Source: Cyclobacteriaceae bacterium | Lineage (GTDB): Bacteria; Bacteroidota; Bacteroidia; Cytophagales; Cyclobacteriaceae | NCBI GenBank assembly: GCA_028281285.1 | Contig: JANQKF010000001.1 | Location: 122,554-186,553 of the forward strand | DNA: 64,000 nucleotides | Direction of reading: 5' to 3' | In this document: piece after piece, positions 49,624-59,569 of the stretch | How the letters are laid out: each line of letters starts with the position of its first letter | How positions within the stretch are numbered: the stretch's first letter is position 1 | The notes under the pieces: model-generated | Database searches by the model: none | The model's input: only the letters and a program-made list of their open reading frames with translations | Told to the model about the DNA's origin: nothing | Program-made: the position numbers and the translations under genes

Positions 49624-51849
49624 TTAATTTCCATCCTTTTTCTTGAAGTCACTGAAACGTGAATTGGCTCCCTGTTTCGGGAAAGCGTCATTAGCATTGT
49701 CTACATCACCCAATTCTTTGTTCGGATCAAAGCGGATACTCGCAACTTCTTTGTCCTTAACGAACATATGAGAAACTCTTCTTTCACTTCTTCTCCAGAT
49801 TTCTGCCGGTAACCTTTCGATTTCCTTAGTACCATCTTTATAAGTGAATTCTACCACAACAGGCATTACAAGGCCGCCTTTATTTTCAAAAGTGACCTGA
49901 TAAATGTTCTTGCCGGCAATTCGCTTCCTGAAGGCATCGTTATCAAATTCACCCCGATATTCTCCGCCTTGTCCACTGCTTACCACTTCAAACTCTTGTG
50001 GTTCACCGTAGAGTGGGTTGTCTTCATTGCCTTTATCTCCAGTATTGCCAAGCGTACCTTCAGTAGCACTCACCTGCCCCTCAATAGTCTGATCGTCTTG
50101 CTTCATTCTGAACCATTTAACATCACTTACCTCTACATCTACATTGTCTGTAGTATAGAACCAACCTTTCCAAAACCAATCGAGATCGGTGCCTGATACG
50201 TCTTCCATGGTGCGGAAGAAGTCAGCGGGTTTCGGATGCTTGAACATCCAGCGTCTGGAATATTCCTTGAAGGCTGCATCAAATAACTCCGGACCAAGAA
50301 CAGTCTCTCTCAGAATGACCAATCCTGCAGAAGGCTTAGAATACGCTTCCGGACCAAGTTGTAAGGCTTGCTCAGGATTTGTCATAATTGGTCGCATGTA
50401 TTCTTTGCTTCCTTTCATGTAGCCTACAATGCTTTCCGGATTATTGTCATTGTAGGGCAGGTGAGAATAGAAGCGCTTCATTGTCATATACTCGAGGAAA
50501 GAATCAAGCCCTTCATCCATCCATGCCCACTGACGTTCATCGGAATTCACAATCATTGGGAAGTAATTATGTCCTACCTCATGAACGATTACATAAACCA
50601 TTCGATTTTCGATCTGAGCATTGTAAGAACCATCCGGGTTAGGCCTTCCAAAATTGAAGCAGATCATTGGGTATTCCATTCCAATACTGGCGGCATGTAC
50701 AGAGATAGCCACCGGATACGGATAATCGAATGTCATTTCCGAATAGTTGATCAACGTATTCTTAACTGCTTTTGTCGACTCTCTTTCCCAAAGTGGATTT
50801 CCTTCTTTTGGATACAAGGACATAGCCATTGGAGTCGTGGTTTCGAGCTTAACCATCTGAGCATCCCAAATGAACTTTCTTGAAGATGCGAAGGCATAGT
50901 CTCTTACATTCTCAGCTTTATACTTCCAGGTCTTTTTGCCTTTCTTTGGATTCTTCTCTTTGGCAATTGCTTCTTTTTCTGTGACGATAATCACAGGCTT
51001 GTCAAACGACTTCTGAGCTTGTTCGTACCTTCTAAGTTCGGTTTTGCTAAGTACTTCCTCAGGATTTTGAAGCACACCAGTTGCACCAACCACGTGGTCC
51101 TCCGGTACGGTGATGTCTACTTCGAAATCTCCGAAAGACAGTGCGAACTCCCCTGACCCAAGGAACTGCTTGTTTTGCCAGCCATTCACATCATCATAAA
51201 CTGCCAGGCGGGGATAAAATTGAGCGATGGTATATAAGTAGTTTCCGTCCTCCTTGAAATATTCATAGCCAGAACGACCACCCATTGTTCCACGATCATT
51301 GACATTGTACCACCAGAAAATTTTGAAGCTATAGTTCCCTCCTGAGTTGATTGCTTCAGGTAGATCAATACGCATCATGGTATTGTTGATGGTGTAGTTC
51401 AATGCGTTTCCATTGACATCAGTCACTGATTCGATTTTGAATCCACCGTCAAATCCATGAGCACCCAACATGGATTGAAATTGCTTGGCACTTACTTGTT
51501 GTACATTTCCCGGGATTGCCTGAAATCCGTTAGACCGGGTACCCATACTGTTTGCTTTTCTCACGTTTTGGTCCAGTTGTAACCATAAGTATGTCAGAGT
51601 GGAAGGAGAATTGTTGTGGTAGGTCACGGTCTCAGAACCGGTAACTTTTTGATTATCATCATCCAGTTCTACTGAGATTTTGTAATCAACCTTTTGTTGC
51701 CAATAATCAGGACCGGGGGCACCGGAGCCGGTTCTATACTCATTAGGAGTGGGCAAGGTAGTACCCAATTGTTCAAATTTCTCTTGCCAGGTCTGCCCGA
51801 AGGTCATAACCGGTAACACAAGAGCAATCAATACGATTATTCGTTTCAT
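49624..51849 (-). CDS. Exported M1 family zinc aminopeptidase
   Basis: A 741-residue exported peptidase (signal peptide about 1-18). The N-terminal beta domain contains the ELDDDNQKVTGSETVTYHN stretch. The catalytic domain has GMEYPMICF (about 390) in place of the GAMEN exopeptidase motif, the zinc site HEVGH (423-427) and Glu446 in WMDEGLDSF. M1 enzymes remove N-terminal residues from peptides. The Glu of GMEYP suggests the N-terminal amine can still be bound. It ends in its own terminator, and its promoter must lie in 51850-52034 shared with a divergent gene. Confidence 0.92.
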   Translation of the reverse strand: MKRIIVLIALVLPVMTFGQTWQEKFEQLGTTLPTPNEYRTGSGAPGPDYWQQKVDYKISVELDDDNQKVTGSETVTYHNNSPSTLTYLWLQLDQNVRKANSMGTRSNGFQAIPGNVQQVSAKQFQSMLGAHGFDGGFKIESVTDVNGNALNYTINNTMMRIDLPEAINSGGNYSFKIFWWYNVNDRGTMGGRSGYEYFKEDGNYLYTIAQFYPRLAVYDDVNGWQNKQFLGSGEFALSFGDFEVDITVPEDHVVGATGVLQNPEEVLSKTELRRYEQAQKSFDKPVIIVTEKEAIAKEKNPKKGKKTWKYKAENVRDYAFASSRKFIWDAQMVKLETTTPMAMSLYPKEGNPLWERESTKAVKNTLINYSEMTFDYPYPVAISVHAASIGMEYPMICFNFGRPNPDGSYNAQIENRMVYVIVHEVGHNYFPMIVNSDERQWAWMDEGLDSFLEYMTMKRFYSHLPYNDNNPESIVGYMKGSKEYMRPIMTNPEQALQLGPEAYSKPSAGLVILRETVLGPELFDAAFKEYSRRWMFKHPKPADFFRTMEDVSGTDLDWFWKGWFYTTDNVDVEVSDVKWFRMKQDDQTIEGQVSATEGTLGNTGDKGNEDNPLYGEPQEFEVVSSGQGGEYRGEFDNDAFRKRIAGKNIYQVTFENKGGLVMPVVVEFTYKDGTKEIERLPAEIWRRSERRVSHMFVKDKEVASIRFDPNKELGDVDNANDAFPKQGANSRFSDFKKKDGN

Positions 51850-52034
51850 AAGTCTTTTCAGTTCGATTCACAAGATACGACACACCTAATTTCATGCCGC
51901 ATTTTCAGGAACAATAAATTTAAAGGACATAAATCATGCTGTGAATGGTGTGAATTGCTAATTCAAAACTGTGATTTAACCTTGAGTTAACCATACAATA
52001 AGGGCCATTCTTTATTTTGCATCAAACTGAAACC

Positions 52035-52910
52035 GTGAAGAAATTTGTTCTATTATCACTCTTCTTGTTGTCACAACTATCATTCTCTCAAGAACTGGAT
52101 ATCCAAGGACATAGAGGGGCGAGAGGTCTTTTACCCGAAAACACGATTCCCGCATTTATCAGGGCTATTGATGAAGGGGTAACCACCCTTGAGTTGGATG
52201 TTGTGATTACCAAAGACAAGAAGGTCGTGCTTTCTCATGAGCCGTACATGTCTTCTACAATCTGTCGCACTCCAGAGGGTAATGATGTCAGCAAGGATGA
52301 GGCGAAGAATCATAATATTTTTCAGATGACTTACGATCAGGTCAGGACTTTTGACTGTGGTAGTCGTGGTAATCCTCGTTTTCCGGAACAGGAGAAGATG
52401 AAGCTGTTTAAGCCGCTGCTTACTGATCTCATAGATGAAGTAGAGGCTTATCTTAACGAGAAAGGGCTGAACAAGGTCAAGTATAATATCGAATTAAAAA
52501 GTTCGGAAAAAGGAGATAATATATACCATCCCGGTGTGAAGGAGTTTTCTGATTTGGTAGCCAGCCTGTTAAAAGTAAAACTCCCTAAAGAGCGATATAC
52601 CATACAGTGCTTTGATTTCAGAATTCTACAATACTGGAATAAGGAATATCCTGAAATTACTTTGGTGGCTTTAGTTGAAAATGCCAATGGCCTGGATAGA
52701 AACCTTGACAGGCTTGGATTTACTCCGGATGTCTATAGTCCGTATCATATGCTGCTTTCAAAAAAGACAATTGACAAAGCTCACGAAAAAGGGATGAAGG
52801 TAGTCCCCTGGACCGTGAACAACTTTGATCAAATGAAAAAGTTGGTGGATATGGGTGTAGATGGAATCATCACCGACTATCCGAATATTGCCAAAGAACT
52901 GACAAAGTAG
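52035..52910 (+). CDS. Exported glycerophosphodiester phosphodiesterase
   Basis: A 291-residue exported GDPD. The start is set at GTG 52035, which begins the signal peptide VKKFVLLSLFLLSQLSFSQ; an in-frame TTG six codons upstream is the alternative. IQGHRGARGLLPENT holds the first catalytic His, LELDVVITKDKKVVLSHEP the metal-binding Glu-Asp and second His, and YNIELK the next acidic ligand; GMKVVPWTVN and GVDGIITDYP close the barrel. It hydrolyses glycerophosphodiesters from lipid turnover to glycerol-3-phosphate. It stands alone. Confidence 0.92.
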   Translation: MKKFVLLSLFLLSQLSFSQELDIQGHRGARGLLPENTIPAFIRAIDEGVTTLELDVVITKDKKVVLSHEPYMSSTICRTPEGNDVSKDEAKNHNIFQMTYDQVRTFDCGSRGNPRFPEQEKMKLFKPLLTDLIDEVEAYLNEKGLNKVKYNIELKSSEKGDNIYHPGVKEFSDLVASLLKVKLPKERYTIQCFDFRILQYWNKEYPEITLVALVENANGLDRNLDRLGFTPDVYSPYHMLLSKKTIDKAHEKGMKVVPWTVNNFDQMKKLVDMGVDGIITDYPNIAKELTK

Positions 52911-53011
52911 CAGGATATTTTATTCTCTTAAATTTTAAAAACCGGCTATACTTGACGAACATTGTCGTTGCAAATTCGAGATTTTCTAATCTCTGCTTAA
53001 TTAACAGTTGA

Positions 53012-54007
53012 ATGCGTAAGAAGTATGATGTTTATGGCATTGGAAATGCCCTTGTCGATTTGGAATTCAAGGTAGACGAGCAATTTATTTATGACCACAA
53101 AGTGAAGAAAGGGGTGATGACCCTCGTTGATGAGGATACTCAGTTCCGATTAATTAATGCTATCAATGCTGATGACACCGTTCGAAAATCAGGAGGGTCT
53201 GCCGCTAATTCGATTATTGCCATAAGCCAGTTTGGTGGAAAAGCGTTCTATTCCTGCAAGGTAGCCAATGATGAATTCGGTGATTTCTATTTGAAGGATA
53301 TGAAAGATGCCGGTGTTGATACCAATCTTGACGATAAAAAAAGAGAAGATGGTATTACCGGGAAATGCCTGGTGATGATCACCTCCGATGCGGAGAGAAC
53401 CATGAATACTTACCTCGGCATAACCACTGAGATGTCCCGATCACAGTTGGATGAATATGCTATAAAGGATTCAGAATATATTTACCTGGAAGGCTATCTG
53501 GTCACTTCTAATAACGGTGTGGATGCCATGAAAGCAGCCAAGAAAATTGCCGAGGACAATGGAGTAAAAACATCAATCACATTGTCTGATCCTTCAATTG
53601 TGCAGATGTTCCGTGATCAGATGATTGATGTGGTAGGAGCATCTGTTGATTTGCTTTTCTGCAATGAGGATGAAGCTAAAATGTTCACAGGAAAGGACAA
53701 CATTGCTGAGGCCAGAGATGCTCTGAAACGCGATGCCCGAAGGTTTGTGATCACTCAGGGAAAAAACGGGGCAATGATCTTTGACGGAGACACCTTCATT
53801 GATGTTGAGTCTTACCCCGTTAGGGCCATAGATACTAATGGAGCTGGTGATATGTATGCCGGAGCCTTTCTCTACGGAATCACACATGGCATGACTTATG
53901 CGGGAGCAGGTAAGTTGGCAAGCCTTGCTTCATCTAAAATTGTTTCTCAGTATGGCCCAAGGCTGCAATGGCATGAGGTGCAAGGTGTACTTCAGAAACT
54001 GAAATAA
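53012..54007 (+). CDS. PfkB family carbohydrate kinase, adenosine-kinase-like
   Basis: A 331-residue cytoplasmic kinase of the PfkB fold. VYGIGNALVDLEFKV opens the chain, GGSAANSIIAISQFGGKAFYSCKVANDEFG is the substrate region, and AIDTNGAGDMYAGAFLYG is the signature with catalytic Asp280. EDEAKMFTG and VITQGKNGAMIFDG are typical of adenosine kinases of Bacteroidota and alphaproteobacteria. Adenosine to AMP is the likely reaction, though ribokinase-type sugars cannot be excluded. No operon partner is apparent. Confidence 0.88.
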   Translation: MRKKYDVYGIGNALVDLEFKVDEQFIYDHKVKKGVMTLVDEDTQFRLINAINADDTVRKSGGSAANSIIAISQFGGKAFYSCKVANDEFGDFYLKDMKDAGVDTNLDDKKREDGITGKCLVMITSDAERTMNTYLGITTEMSRSQLDEYAIKDSEYIYLEGYLVTSNNGVDAMKAAKKIAEDNGVKTSITLSDPSIVQMFRDQMIDVVGASVDLLFCNEDEAKMFTGKDNIAEARDALKRDARRFVITQGKNGAMIFDGDTFIDVESYPVRAIDTNGAGDMYAGAFLYGITHGMTYAGAGKLASLASSKIVSQYGPRLQWHEVQGVLQKLK

Positions 54008-54118
54008 CTGATGCTGCCCCTTTGCCCGTTGATTTGGACTAAAGTCCGCTAAACATTCAAATGGGATAAACAATTTCCTTTAACATGTTTTTTGCAATGC
54101 AATTAAATATCCTAAAAT

Positions 54119-55486
54119 ATGCTAAATAAATTCAGACTGACACTGATGTTCTCGTTGCTGGCTGTAGGTCTCAACGCTCAGAACATCGAATTCGAAGAAT
54201 TTACACTAGACAATGGTCTGGATGTAATTCTTCATCAAGACAACTCGACTCCCATCGTTACGGTGGCAGTACTTTACCATGTTGGTTCGAAAAACGAGCC
54301 TGAAGGTAGAACAGGTTTTGCTCATTTTTTTGAGCACTTAATGTTTGAGGGTTCCGCAAATATGAAACGCGGAGATTATGACAAATTGATCAATGGAGCT
54401 GGTGGAACCAATAACGCATATACCACTGCCGACAAGACCTACTATTATCAGACTTTACCTTCCAATCAATTGGAACTGGGCCTTTATATGGAGTCAGAAA
54501 GAATGCTTCATGCTAAAATAGATTCTGCCGGAATAGCTACTCAAAGAGAAGTTGTGAAAGAGGAGAAACGATCACGAGTTGACAACCAACCTTATGGTAG
54601 TGTTTTAGAGAATTTGTTAAAATTTAGTTTCAAAGGAACTAGCTACGAATGGGCACCAATAGGTTCTTTTGAAGATATTAATGCAGCCTCCCAGGAAGAC
54701 TTTGAAGATTTTTATGCCACCTTTTACGTTCCAAATAATGCCACTCTTAGCATTGCGGGAGATATTGATTACAAAGAAGCCAAGGAGTTGGTCAATAAGT
54801 ATTTTGGTGAGATTAAAAGAGGTGCCAGTGAGATTCCAAGACCAGAGATTGAGGTTCCCGACTTAGGCGAACAAATGGTACGGGAAACTGTGTTCGATAA
54901 TATTCAGCTTCCAGCTTTAATTCAGGCCTTTCGTGTACCTGCTCAGGGAACAGAAGATTATTATGCCATGCAAGTCCTCAGTACGCTATTGTCAGGTGGA
55001 CAGAGCGCAAGATTTCAAAAAGCCATTATTGACGAAAAGCAAATGGCCTTGGCGGTTCAAACCATCCCCCTTGCCCAGGAAGATGCTGGGCTGTTCATCA
55101 ACTTCGCACTTCCAAACCCTGGAATAACTATTGAGGCCCTTGAGGCGGAGGTAGATGCTCAAGTGGAAAAAGTGAAGAATGAACTTGTTCCGGAACGAGA
55201 ATTTCAGAAACTAATGAATCAGATAGAAAACAATTTTATTTCCGGGTATAGCTCAGGCCAGGCTATTGCAGAGCAATTGGCGAATTACAAGGTATACTTC
55301 GGTGATGCTAATCTGATCAACACCGAAATCGAGCGATACAAAAAAGTAAAAAGAGAAGATTTGATGCGAGTTGCCAAGAAGTACCTGGTACCATCGAATA
55401 AAGTTGTATTGACTTACTTGCCCAAAGAGCAACAACAAACACCGAAAGAAACCAAACTAAAAAAGGAAGGAGGGAATAACCGATGA
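54119..55486 (+). CDS. M16 zinc peptidase, catalytic partner
   Basis: A 455-residue exported peptidase (signal peptide about 1-21). The inverted zinc motif H-x-x-E-H is HFFEH (His69, Glu72, His73), and the third ligand is Glu148 in REVVKEEKR. Two M16 half-domains are present. Its stop overlaps the next start as ATGA (55483-55486). In two-subunit M16 peptidases this chain supplies the zinc and the partner chain the Arg-Tyr pair, so the two encode one enzyme. The role is periplasmic peptide degradation. Confidence 0.94.
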   Translation: MLNKFRLTLMFSLLAVGLNAQNIEFEEFTLDNGLDVILHQDNSTPIVTVAVLYHVGSKNEPEGRTGFAHFFEHLMFEGSANMKRGDYDKLINGAGGTNNAYTTADKTYYYQTLPSNQLELGLYMESERMLHAKIDSAGIATQREVVKEEKRSRVDNQPYGSVLENLLKFSFKGTSYEWAPIGSFEDINAASQEDFEDFYATFYVPNNATLSIAGDIDYKEAKELVNKYFGEIKRGASEIPRPEIEVPDLGEQMVRETVFDNIQLPALIQAFRVPAQGTEDYYAMQVLSTLLSGGQSARFQKAIIDEKQMALAVQTIPLAQEDAGLFINFALPNPGITIEALEAEVDAQVEKVKNELVPEREFQKLMNQIENNFISGYSSGQAIAEQLANYKVYFGDANLINTEIERYKKVKREDLMRVAKKYLVPSNKVVLTYLPKEQQQTPKETKLKKEGGNNR

Positions 55487-57534
55487 GAGCGATATTAACT
55501 ACGCTATTAGCCCTAATTGTTGTCACAGCAAGTGCACAACTTGATAGATCTCAACCACCTAAACCTGCTCCGGCTAAAGAGATAAAAATCGGAAAGTCGG
55601 AGAAGTTTGAATTGAAAAATGGTCTTAAGGTGATCGTTGTTGAAAACGATAAACTACCAACCATAGGCTGGACACTTACATTTGATACTGGAACCATTAC
55701 GGAAGGAGATAAAGGTGGTTATGCTGGTATGTTTGGTCAAGTGCTACGTGCCGGCACCACATCCATGAGCAAGGAAGTTTTAGACGAGGAAATCGATTTT
55801 ATTGGTGCTTCTGTCAATGCAGGATATGGCTCAATAAGTGCATTTTCTCTGTCAAAGTACAAGGAGAACGTGCTGGGTTTTATGTCTGATATTCTTTTGA
55901 ACCCGGCATTTCCTCAAGAAGAACTGGAAAGAGCCAAAAAGCAGACCATCTCTGCCTTGACCTCCTCGAAGGACGACCCCAACAGCATTTCCTCAAATGT
56001 GAGTAGTGTGGTCAATTATGGTAGAGATCACACTTTTGGTGAGCTAATCACGGAAGAGACATTAAGTAATGTCACGATGGAGGATTTGAAAAATCACTAT
56101 TCGAATTACTTCAAACCCAACATCGCTACGTTGGTGGTTGTCGGTGATATTAAAAAGAAGGATGCTCAAAAACTGGCCAAAAAGTACTTTGGCAGTTGGG
56201 AAAAAGGAGAAGTGAATAAGGAGGTTTTTGAGAACCCAAAGAGTCCGGAGAAAACAACTATCGCATTTGTAGATAGACCCTCTTCAGTACAATCAGTGAT
56301 TAATATCACGTATCCGGTCGATAATAAACCAGGTAACTCGTATGCAACAAAGCTTTCGTTGCTGGATCAGATTTTAGGAGGTGCCGGAGGTCGTTTGTTC
56401 AACAATTTGAGAGAAGATAAGGGTTATACCTACGGAGCTTATTCTGACGCAGGAAGCAATCGGTACAGTGCTGAATTCAGTGCCGGTGCTAGTGTAAGAA
56501 ACGAAGTAACGGATAGCGCTTTGGTTGAGTTTATGTACGAACTGGAAAGAATTAGAACAGAACTGATTGGTGAGGAAGAAATTCAATTGGCCAAAAACTA
56601 TCTCAAAGGAAGTTTTGCAAGGTCTCTTGAAAGTCGTAGTACTGTGGCTTCATTTGCGCTGAACACTCAGTTGAATAATCTTCCGGAAGATTATTACTCA
56701 ACATACCTTAAAAGACTTGATGCAATTACTGCACAGGATTTATTAGAAACAGCACAGAAATTTATTCGACCTGACAAAGCCAATATTGTCGTAGTGGGCA
56801 AAGCCGAGGCGGTAGCCGAGAAACTGAAACGGTTTGGCGAAATAAGGTATTACGATGAGGAAGGAAATCCTGTAGATGACCCCACCAAGGTGGTCATAAG
56901 TGAAGGGGTAAGCGCTGATGGGATTCTATCCAACTTCATTGAGAAGATTGGAGGCAAGAGTTTTATTGATGGTATCAACACCCTGGAGTATACAAGTAAG
57001 GCGACCTTGAATTTCGGGGGGCAATCAATTGATATCACCAGAACAGTGTACCAGAAGTCTCCGGATAAATTCCTGGATCTAACTGTAATTCCGGCAATGG
57101 GTGAGACAAAGCAGTATTATACAGCTGGGTCAGCAAAAATGATTGCTCAAGGCCAGACCATTCCTCTTCAGGGCCCTCAGTTGGTAGCGATGAAATACCT
57201 CGGAGTGCTGTATGGAGAAAGGTTTTACACAGATCTTGGCTACACAGTAGAATACAAAGGATTAAAGAAAGTAGATGGCAAAGATGCCCATCGGGTCGAC
57301 CTTACGCTGGATGGTGTTACCATCTCAGAATTTTACGATGTAGCGTCAGGCCTAAAAGTTCAGGCTGATTTGGGTCCTTCAGGCTTATACACATTTTCTG
57401 ATTATAGGGAAGTCGATGGTTTGATGATTGCCCACAAATTGGTGGTAAAATCGCAGCAACTCCCCGTGCCGTTGGAGTTGGTCATTGAAGAGGTGAAAGT
57501 CAATCAGGAAATTGATGATTCCTTGTTCAATTAA
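55483..57534 (+). CDS. M16 peptidase, non-zinc partner with LolA-like C-terminal domain
   Basis: A 683-residue exported protein. About 20-440 is an M16 pair of domains in which the zinc motif is absent (YAGMFGQVLRAG where HFFEH should be), while the substrate-binding R/Y region is intact (GGRLFNNLREDKGYTYGAYS). About 470-683 is an additional domain with LEYTSKATLNFGG, DKFLDLTVIPAMGE, TVEYKGLKKVDGKDAHRVDLTL and ASGLKVQADL. This alternates curved strands as in LolA/outer-membrane lipoprotein carriers. It is coupled to the catalytic subunit by a 4-base overlap. The extension suggests binding of a lipid or hydrophobic peptide; that is inference. Confidence 0.9.
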   Translation: MRAILTTLLALIVVTASAQLDRSQPPKPAPAKEIKIGKSEKFELKNGLKVIVVENDKLPTIGWTLTFDTGTITEGDKGGYAGMFGQVLRAGTTSMSKEVLDEEIDFIGASVNAGYGSISAFSLSKYKENVLGFMSDILLNPAFPQEELERAKKQTISALTSSKDDPNSISSNVSSVVNYGRDHTFGELITEETLSNVTMEDLKNHYSNYFKPNIATLVVVGDIKKKDAQKLAKKYFGSWEKGEVNKEVFENPKSPEKTTIAFVDRPSSVQSVINITYPVDNKPGNSYATKLSLLDQILGGAGGRLFNNLREDKGYTYGAYSDAGSNRYSAEFSAGASVRNEVTDSALVEFMYELERIRTELIGEEEIQLAKNYLKGSFARSLESRSTVASFALNTQLNNLPEDYYSTYLKRLDAITAQDLLETAQKFIRPDKANIVVVGKAEAVAEKLKRFGEIRYYDEEGNPVDDPTKVVISEGVSADGILSNFIEKIGGKSFIDGINTLEYTSKATLNFGGQSIDITRTVYQKSPDKFLDLTVIPAMGETKQYYTAGSAKMIAQGQTIPLQGPQLVAMKYLGVLYGERFYTDLGYTVEYKGLKKVDGKDAHRVDLTLDGVTISEFYDVASGLKVQADLGPSGLYTFSDYREVDGLMIAHKLVVKSQQLPVPLELVIEEVKVNQEIDDSLFN

Positions 57535-57554
57535 GACATTGAGTTGATTGGTAG

Positions 57555-57582
57555 AAAGCCGTCTTAGCAGACGGCTTTTTTA
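57555..57582 (+). terminator. Terminator of the M16 operon
   Basis: AAAGCCGTC (57555-57563) pairs with GACGGCTTT (57570-57578) over a 6-base loop and is followed by Ts, 20 bases after the stop. It overlaps the stop codon of the convergent M61 gene (57580-57582). Confidence 0.88.
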
Positions 57583-59262
57583 TTGCTCGAGCCATCTGAC
57601 AAGATCAGTTGACTGTTGATTTTCGTGAAGGGCAACTTGATAAATTTGGAAATGCTCCAAACCATCAGCTTCAAGGGTCACCTTAACAATTCTTGAAAAA
57701 CGATCGATCTCAAGTTCAATGGAAGGCGATTCCCTAAATTCCATCTCGTCTTCAAAATCCTCACCATTGACTTTAAGAATGCGATCTTTAATGCTTAGCA
57801 ATTGACTGGCAGGAGAAGATGCTGAGATAAGGGTAATACGGCTACCCGAAAGCCTAAACCCAAAAATCCTCTCTTCTACTTTTTCCGGAGATTGAAGTTT
57901 AAACTTGAGATCAATATCGTCAAACAATCCCTCCAAAGCAGAGTCAAAGGGAGTTGTGCCGAGAATATAATCATTAAAGTAGTCACATAAGGACTCGTCA
58001 AACACTGTTTCAGCACATTTCTGATAGTCTTCAAGAGTATAACCTGAGAAGTTCTTACCATATAGGTCCCACATCATCCGCATCACATCGTCCAGACTTC
58101 TTTGGTGATTCCACTTCAGTCTGATTTTTAAGTCGAGTATAAGTGCCGCTAAGCCCCCTTCATTGTAGATTGATACTTTTCTCCCGGGCACTCCACGCTG
58201 ATAACCATCCAGCCAGAGATCAAAGGAAGAATCAGCAACAGACATGTTCGTTCTACCGGGGTTCTCAAAATGCCGTTTTAGCATATCATTTAACTCTTCC
58301 AGAAACTCATCAACGGACCAAACACCACTTCTAACCAGGAATAGATCACCGTAATAAGTGGTAATACCTTCGGTCACAAAGCCGGTCTTATGGTAGTTCT
58401 CAGATTTGAAATTATAGGGAACCATTTCCTTTGGTCGCAAACGGATCACATTCCATGTATGAAAAAGTTCATGACAACTCACGCCTAATAGTTTCTTATA
58501 TCTTGGTCGTTCGGCTAGTTCTTCAGAAGGACCAATCGCGATGGTTGTAGAATTAAAATGTTCTACACCATGGTAATGGCGATAGGGCAGGCATTGAAAT
58601 AGGAAGTGATAATCTTTGCATGGGAATGGCCCCATTACAGCTATTTGCTTTTCGGTGAATGACTTAAAGTCCGCAATCACTTGGTCATCAGTCCTCGGTA
58701 GTTCTCCCTGAATCCAGATATTGAATTCAACCTGATCAACATCGTATTGAATCCTCTTTAGGCTATTACTGCTTATTAATGGGCTATCAACTAACTGATA
58801 ATAGGTGTTAGCCTTGAATCGAAACTGGCCCAGCTTTTCAAGACCTGTTGCACTTTCGTAGTCACTGGGAACATCAAGTTCTACTTCACAAACTTCATCC
58901 AGACGTCCTTCAACGTATAAGCAGCAATTAATAAAGTTGAGGTAAAGTTGGTGTTCATCCAACCATGAATTTCCCGCATCCATTGCAAAGGCATAATAAC
59001 TATAGTGCACTACCAAATAGTCAATATTCCGTGTATTGACAGACCACGAATCCTTGGAGATTTTGTGCACTTCAATTGGTTCATTTTGCCCGTTGTAGAC
59101 AGCAAGCTGTTTGATGTTCTTCGCAAAATTTGCAATCTCATATCGGCCCGGTCGCCATGAAGGGAGATGTAATGTTATTTCATCATTAAGGATGTTTTCA
59201 ATTTCAAATTGGACATCAATGAAATGCTCGAGTGGGTTTTGGTAAGAGAAGCGGTATTTCAT
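57580..59262 (-). CDS. M61 glycyl-aminopeptidase-like peptidase with PDZ domain
   Basis: A 560-residue protein with no signal peptide, so probably cytoplasmic. The N-terminal beta domain (about 1-170) is followed by the gluzincin domain with zinc site HELFH (264-268) and Glu298 in FVTEGITTYYGDL; SENYHKTGFVTEGI is typical of M61. A PDZ domain at about 470-540 includes IKDRILKVNGEDF. M61 peptidases release N-terminal Gly or Ala residues. The gene faces the M16 operon tail and diverges from rpmH. Confidence 0.92.
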   Translation of the reverse strand: MKYRFSYQNPLEHFIDVQFEIENILNDEITLHLPSWRPGRYEIANFAKNIKQLAVYNGQNEPIEVHKISKDSWSVNTRNIDYLVVHYSYYAFAMDAGNSWLDEHQLYLNFINCCLYVEGRLDEVCEVELDVPSDYESATGLEKLGQFRFKANTYYQLVDSPLISSNSLKRIQYDVDQVEFNIWIQGELPRTDDQVIADFKSFTEKQIAVMGPFPCKDYHFLFQCLPYRHYHGVEHFNSTTIAIGPSEELAERPRYKKLLGVSCHELFHTWNVIRLRPKEMVPYNFKSENYHKTGFVTEGITTYYGDLFLVRSGVWSVDEFLEELNDMLKRHFENPGRTNMSVADSSFDLWLDGYQRGVPGRKVSIYNEGGLAALILDLKIRLKWNHQRSLDDVMRMMWDLYGKNFSGYTLEDYQKCAETVFDESLCDYFNDYILGTTPFDSALEGLFDDIDLKFKLQSPEKVEERIFGFRLSGSRITLISASSPASQLLSIKDRILKVNGEDFEDEMEFRESPSIELEIDRFSRIVKVTLEADGLEHFQIYQVALHENQQSTDLVRWLEQ

Positions 59263-59306
59263 AGGTTAGACTAGCAGATTTAAAACTAAACATTTTTACA
59301 CTCCCA

Positions 59307-59337
59307 TTGGTAAAAATGAAAAAGCTCTCTATCTTTG
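59307..59337 (+). promoter_or_regulatory. Bacteroidota-type promoter of rpmH-rnpA
   Basis: TTG (59307-59309), 20 bases, then TATCTTTG (59330-59337) match the consensus, 31 bases before the rpmH ATG. Confidence 0.7.
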
Positions 59338-59368
59338 CACTCCTTTTGGAAATAGAATTGTTGAAATC

Positions 59369-59524
59369 ATGAAGAGAACCTTCCAACCTTCGAATAGAAA
59401 AAGAAAGAATAAGCACGGCTTCAAGGCTAGAATGGCCTCTGCGAGCGGTAGAAATGTGTTGGCAAGCCGAAGAGCGAAAGGCAGACACAAATTGACTGTT
59501 TCTGACGAGAAGAAAGGGAAATAG
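59369..59524 (+). CDS. rpmH: 50S ribosomal protein L34
   Basis: A 51-residue ribosomal protein of the large subunit, too short for many gene callers. It starts [20 protein letters not shown], and [20 protein letters not shown] is the conserved L34 core. The tail [11 protein letters not shown] is longer than the minimal form. It sits directly before rnpA, the usual bacterial order, with its own promoter. It binds 23S rRNA. Confidence 0.95.
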   Translation: MKRTFQPSNRKRKNKHGFKARMASASGRNVLASRRAKGRHKLTVSDEKKGK

Positions 59525-59569
59525 CATCCTTTCTCCTTTGTGTGGAGGTTTTCTTAATTTAAAACCTCA

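Noticed and set aside
50368..50883. 171-residue open frame opposite the M1 peptidase
   Set aside because: The minus-strand frame carries HEVGH and the M1 signature; the plus frame is rich in Cys/His/Ile without pattern.
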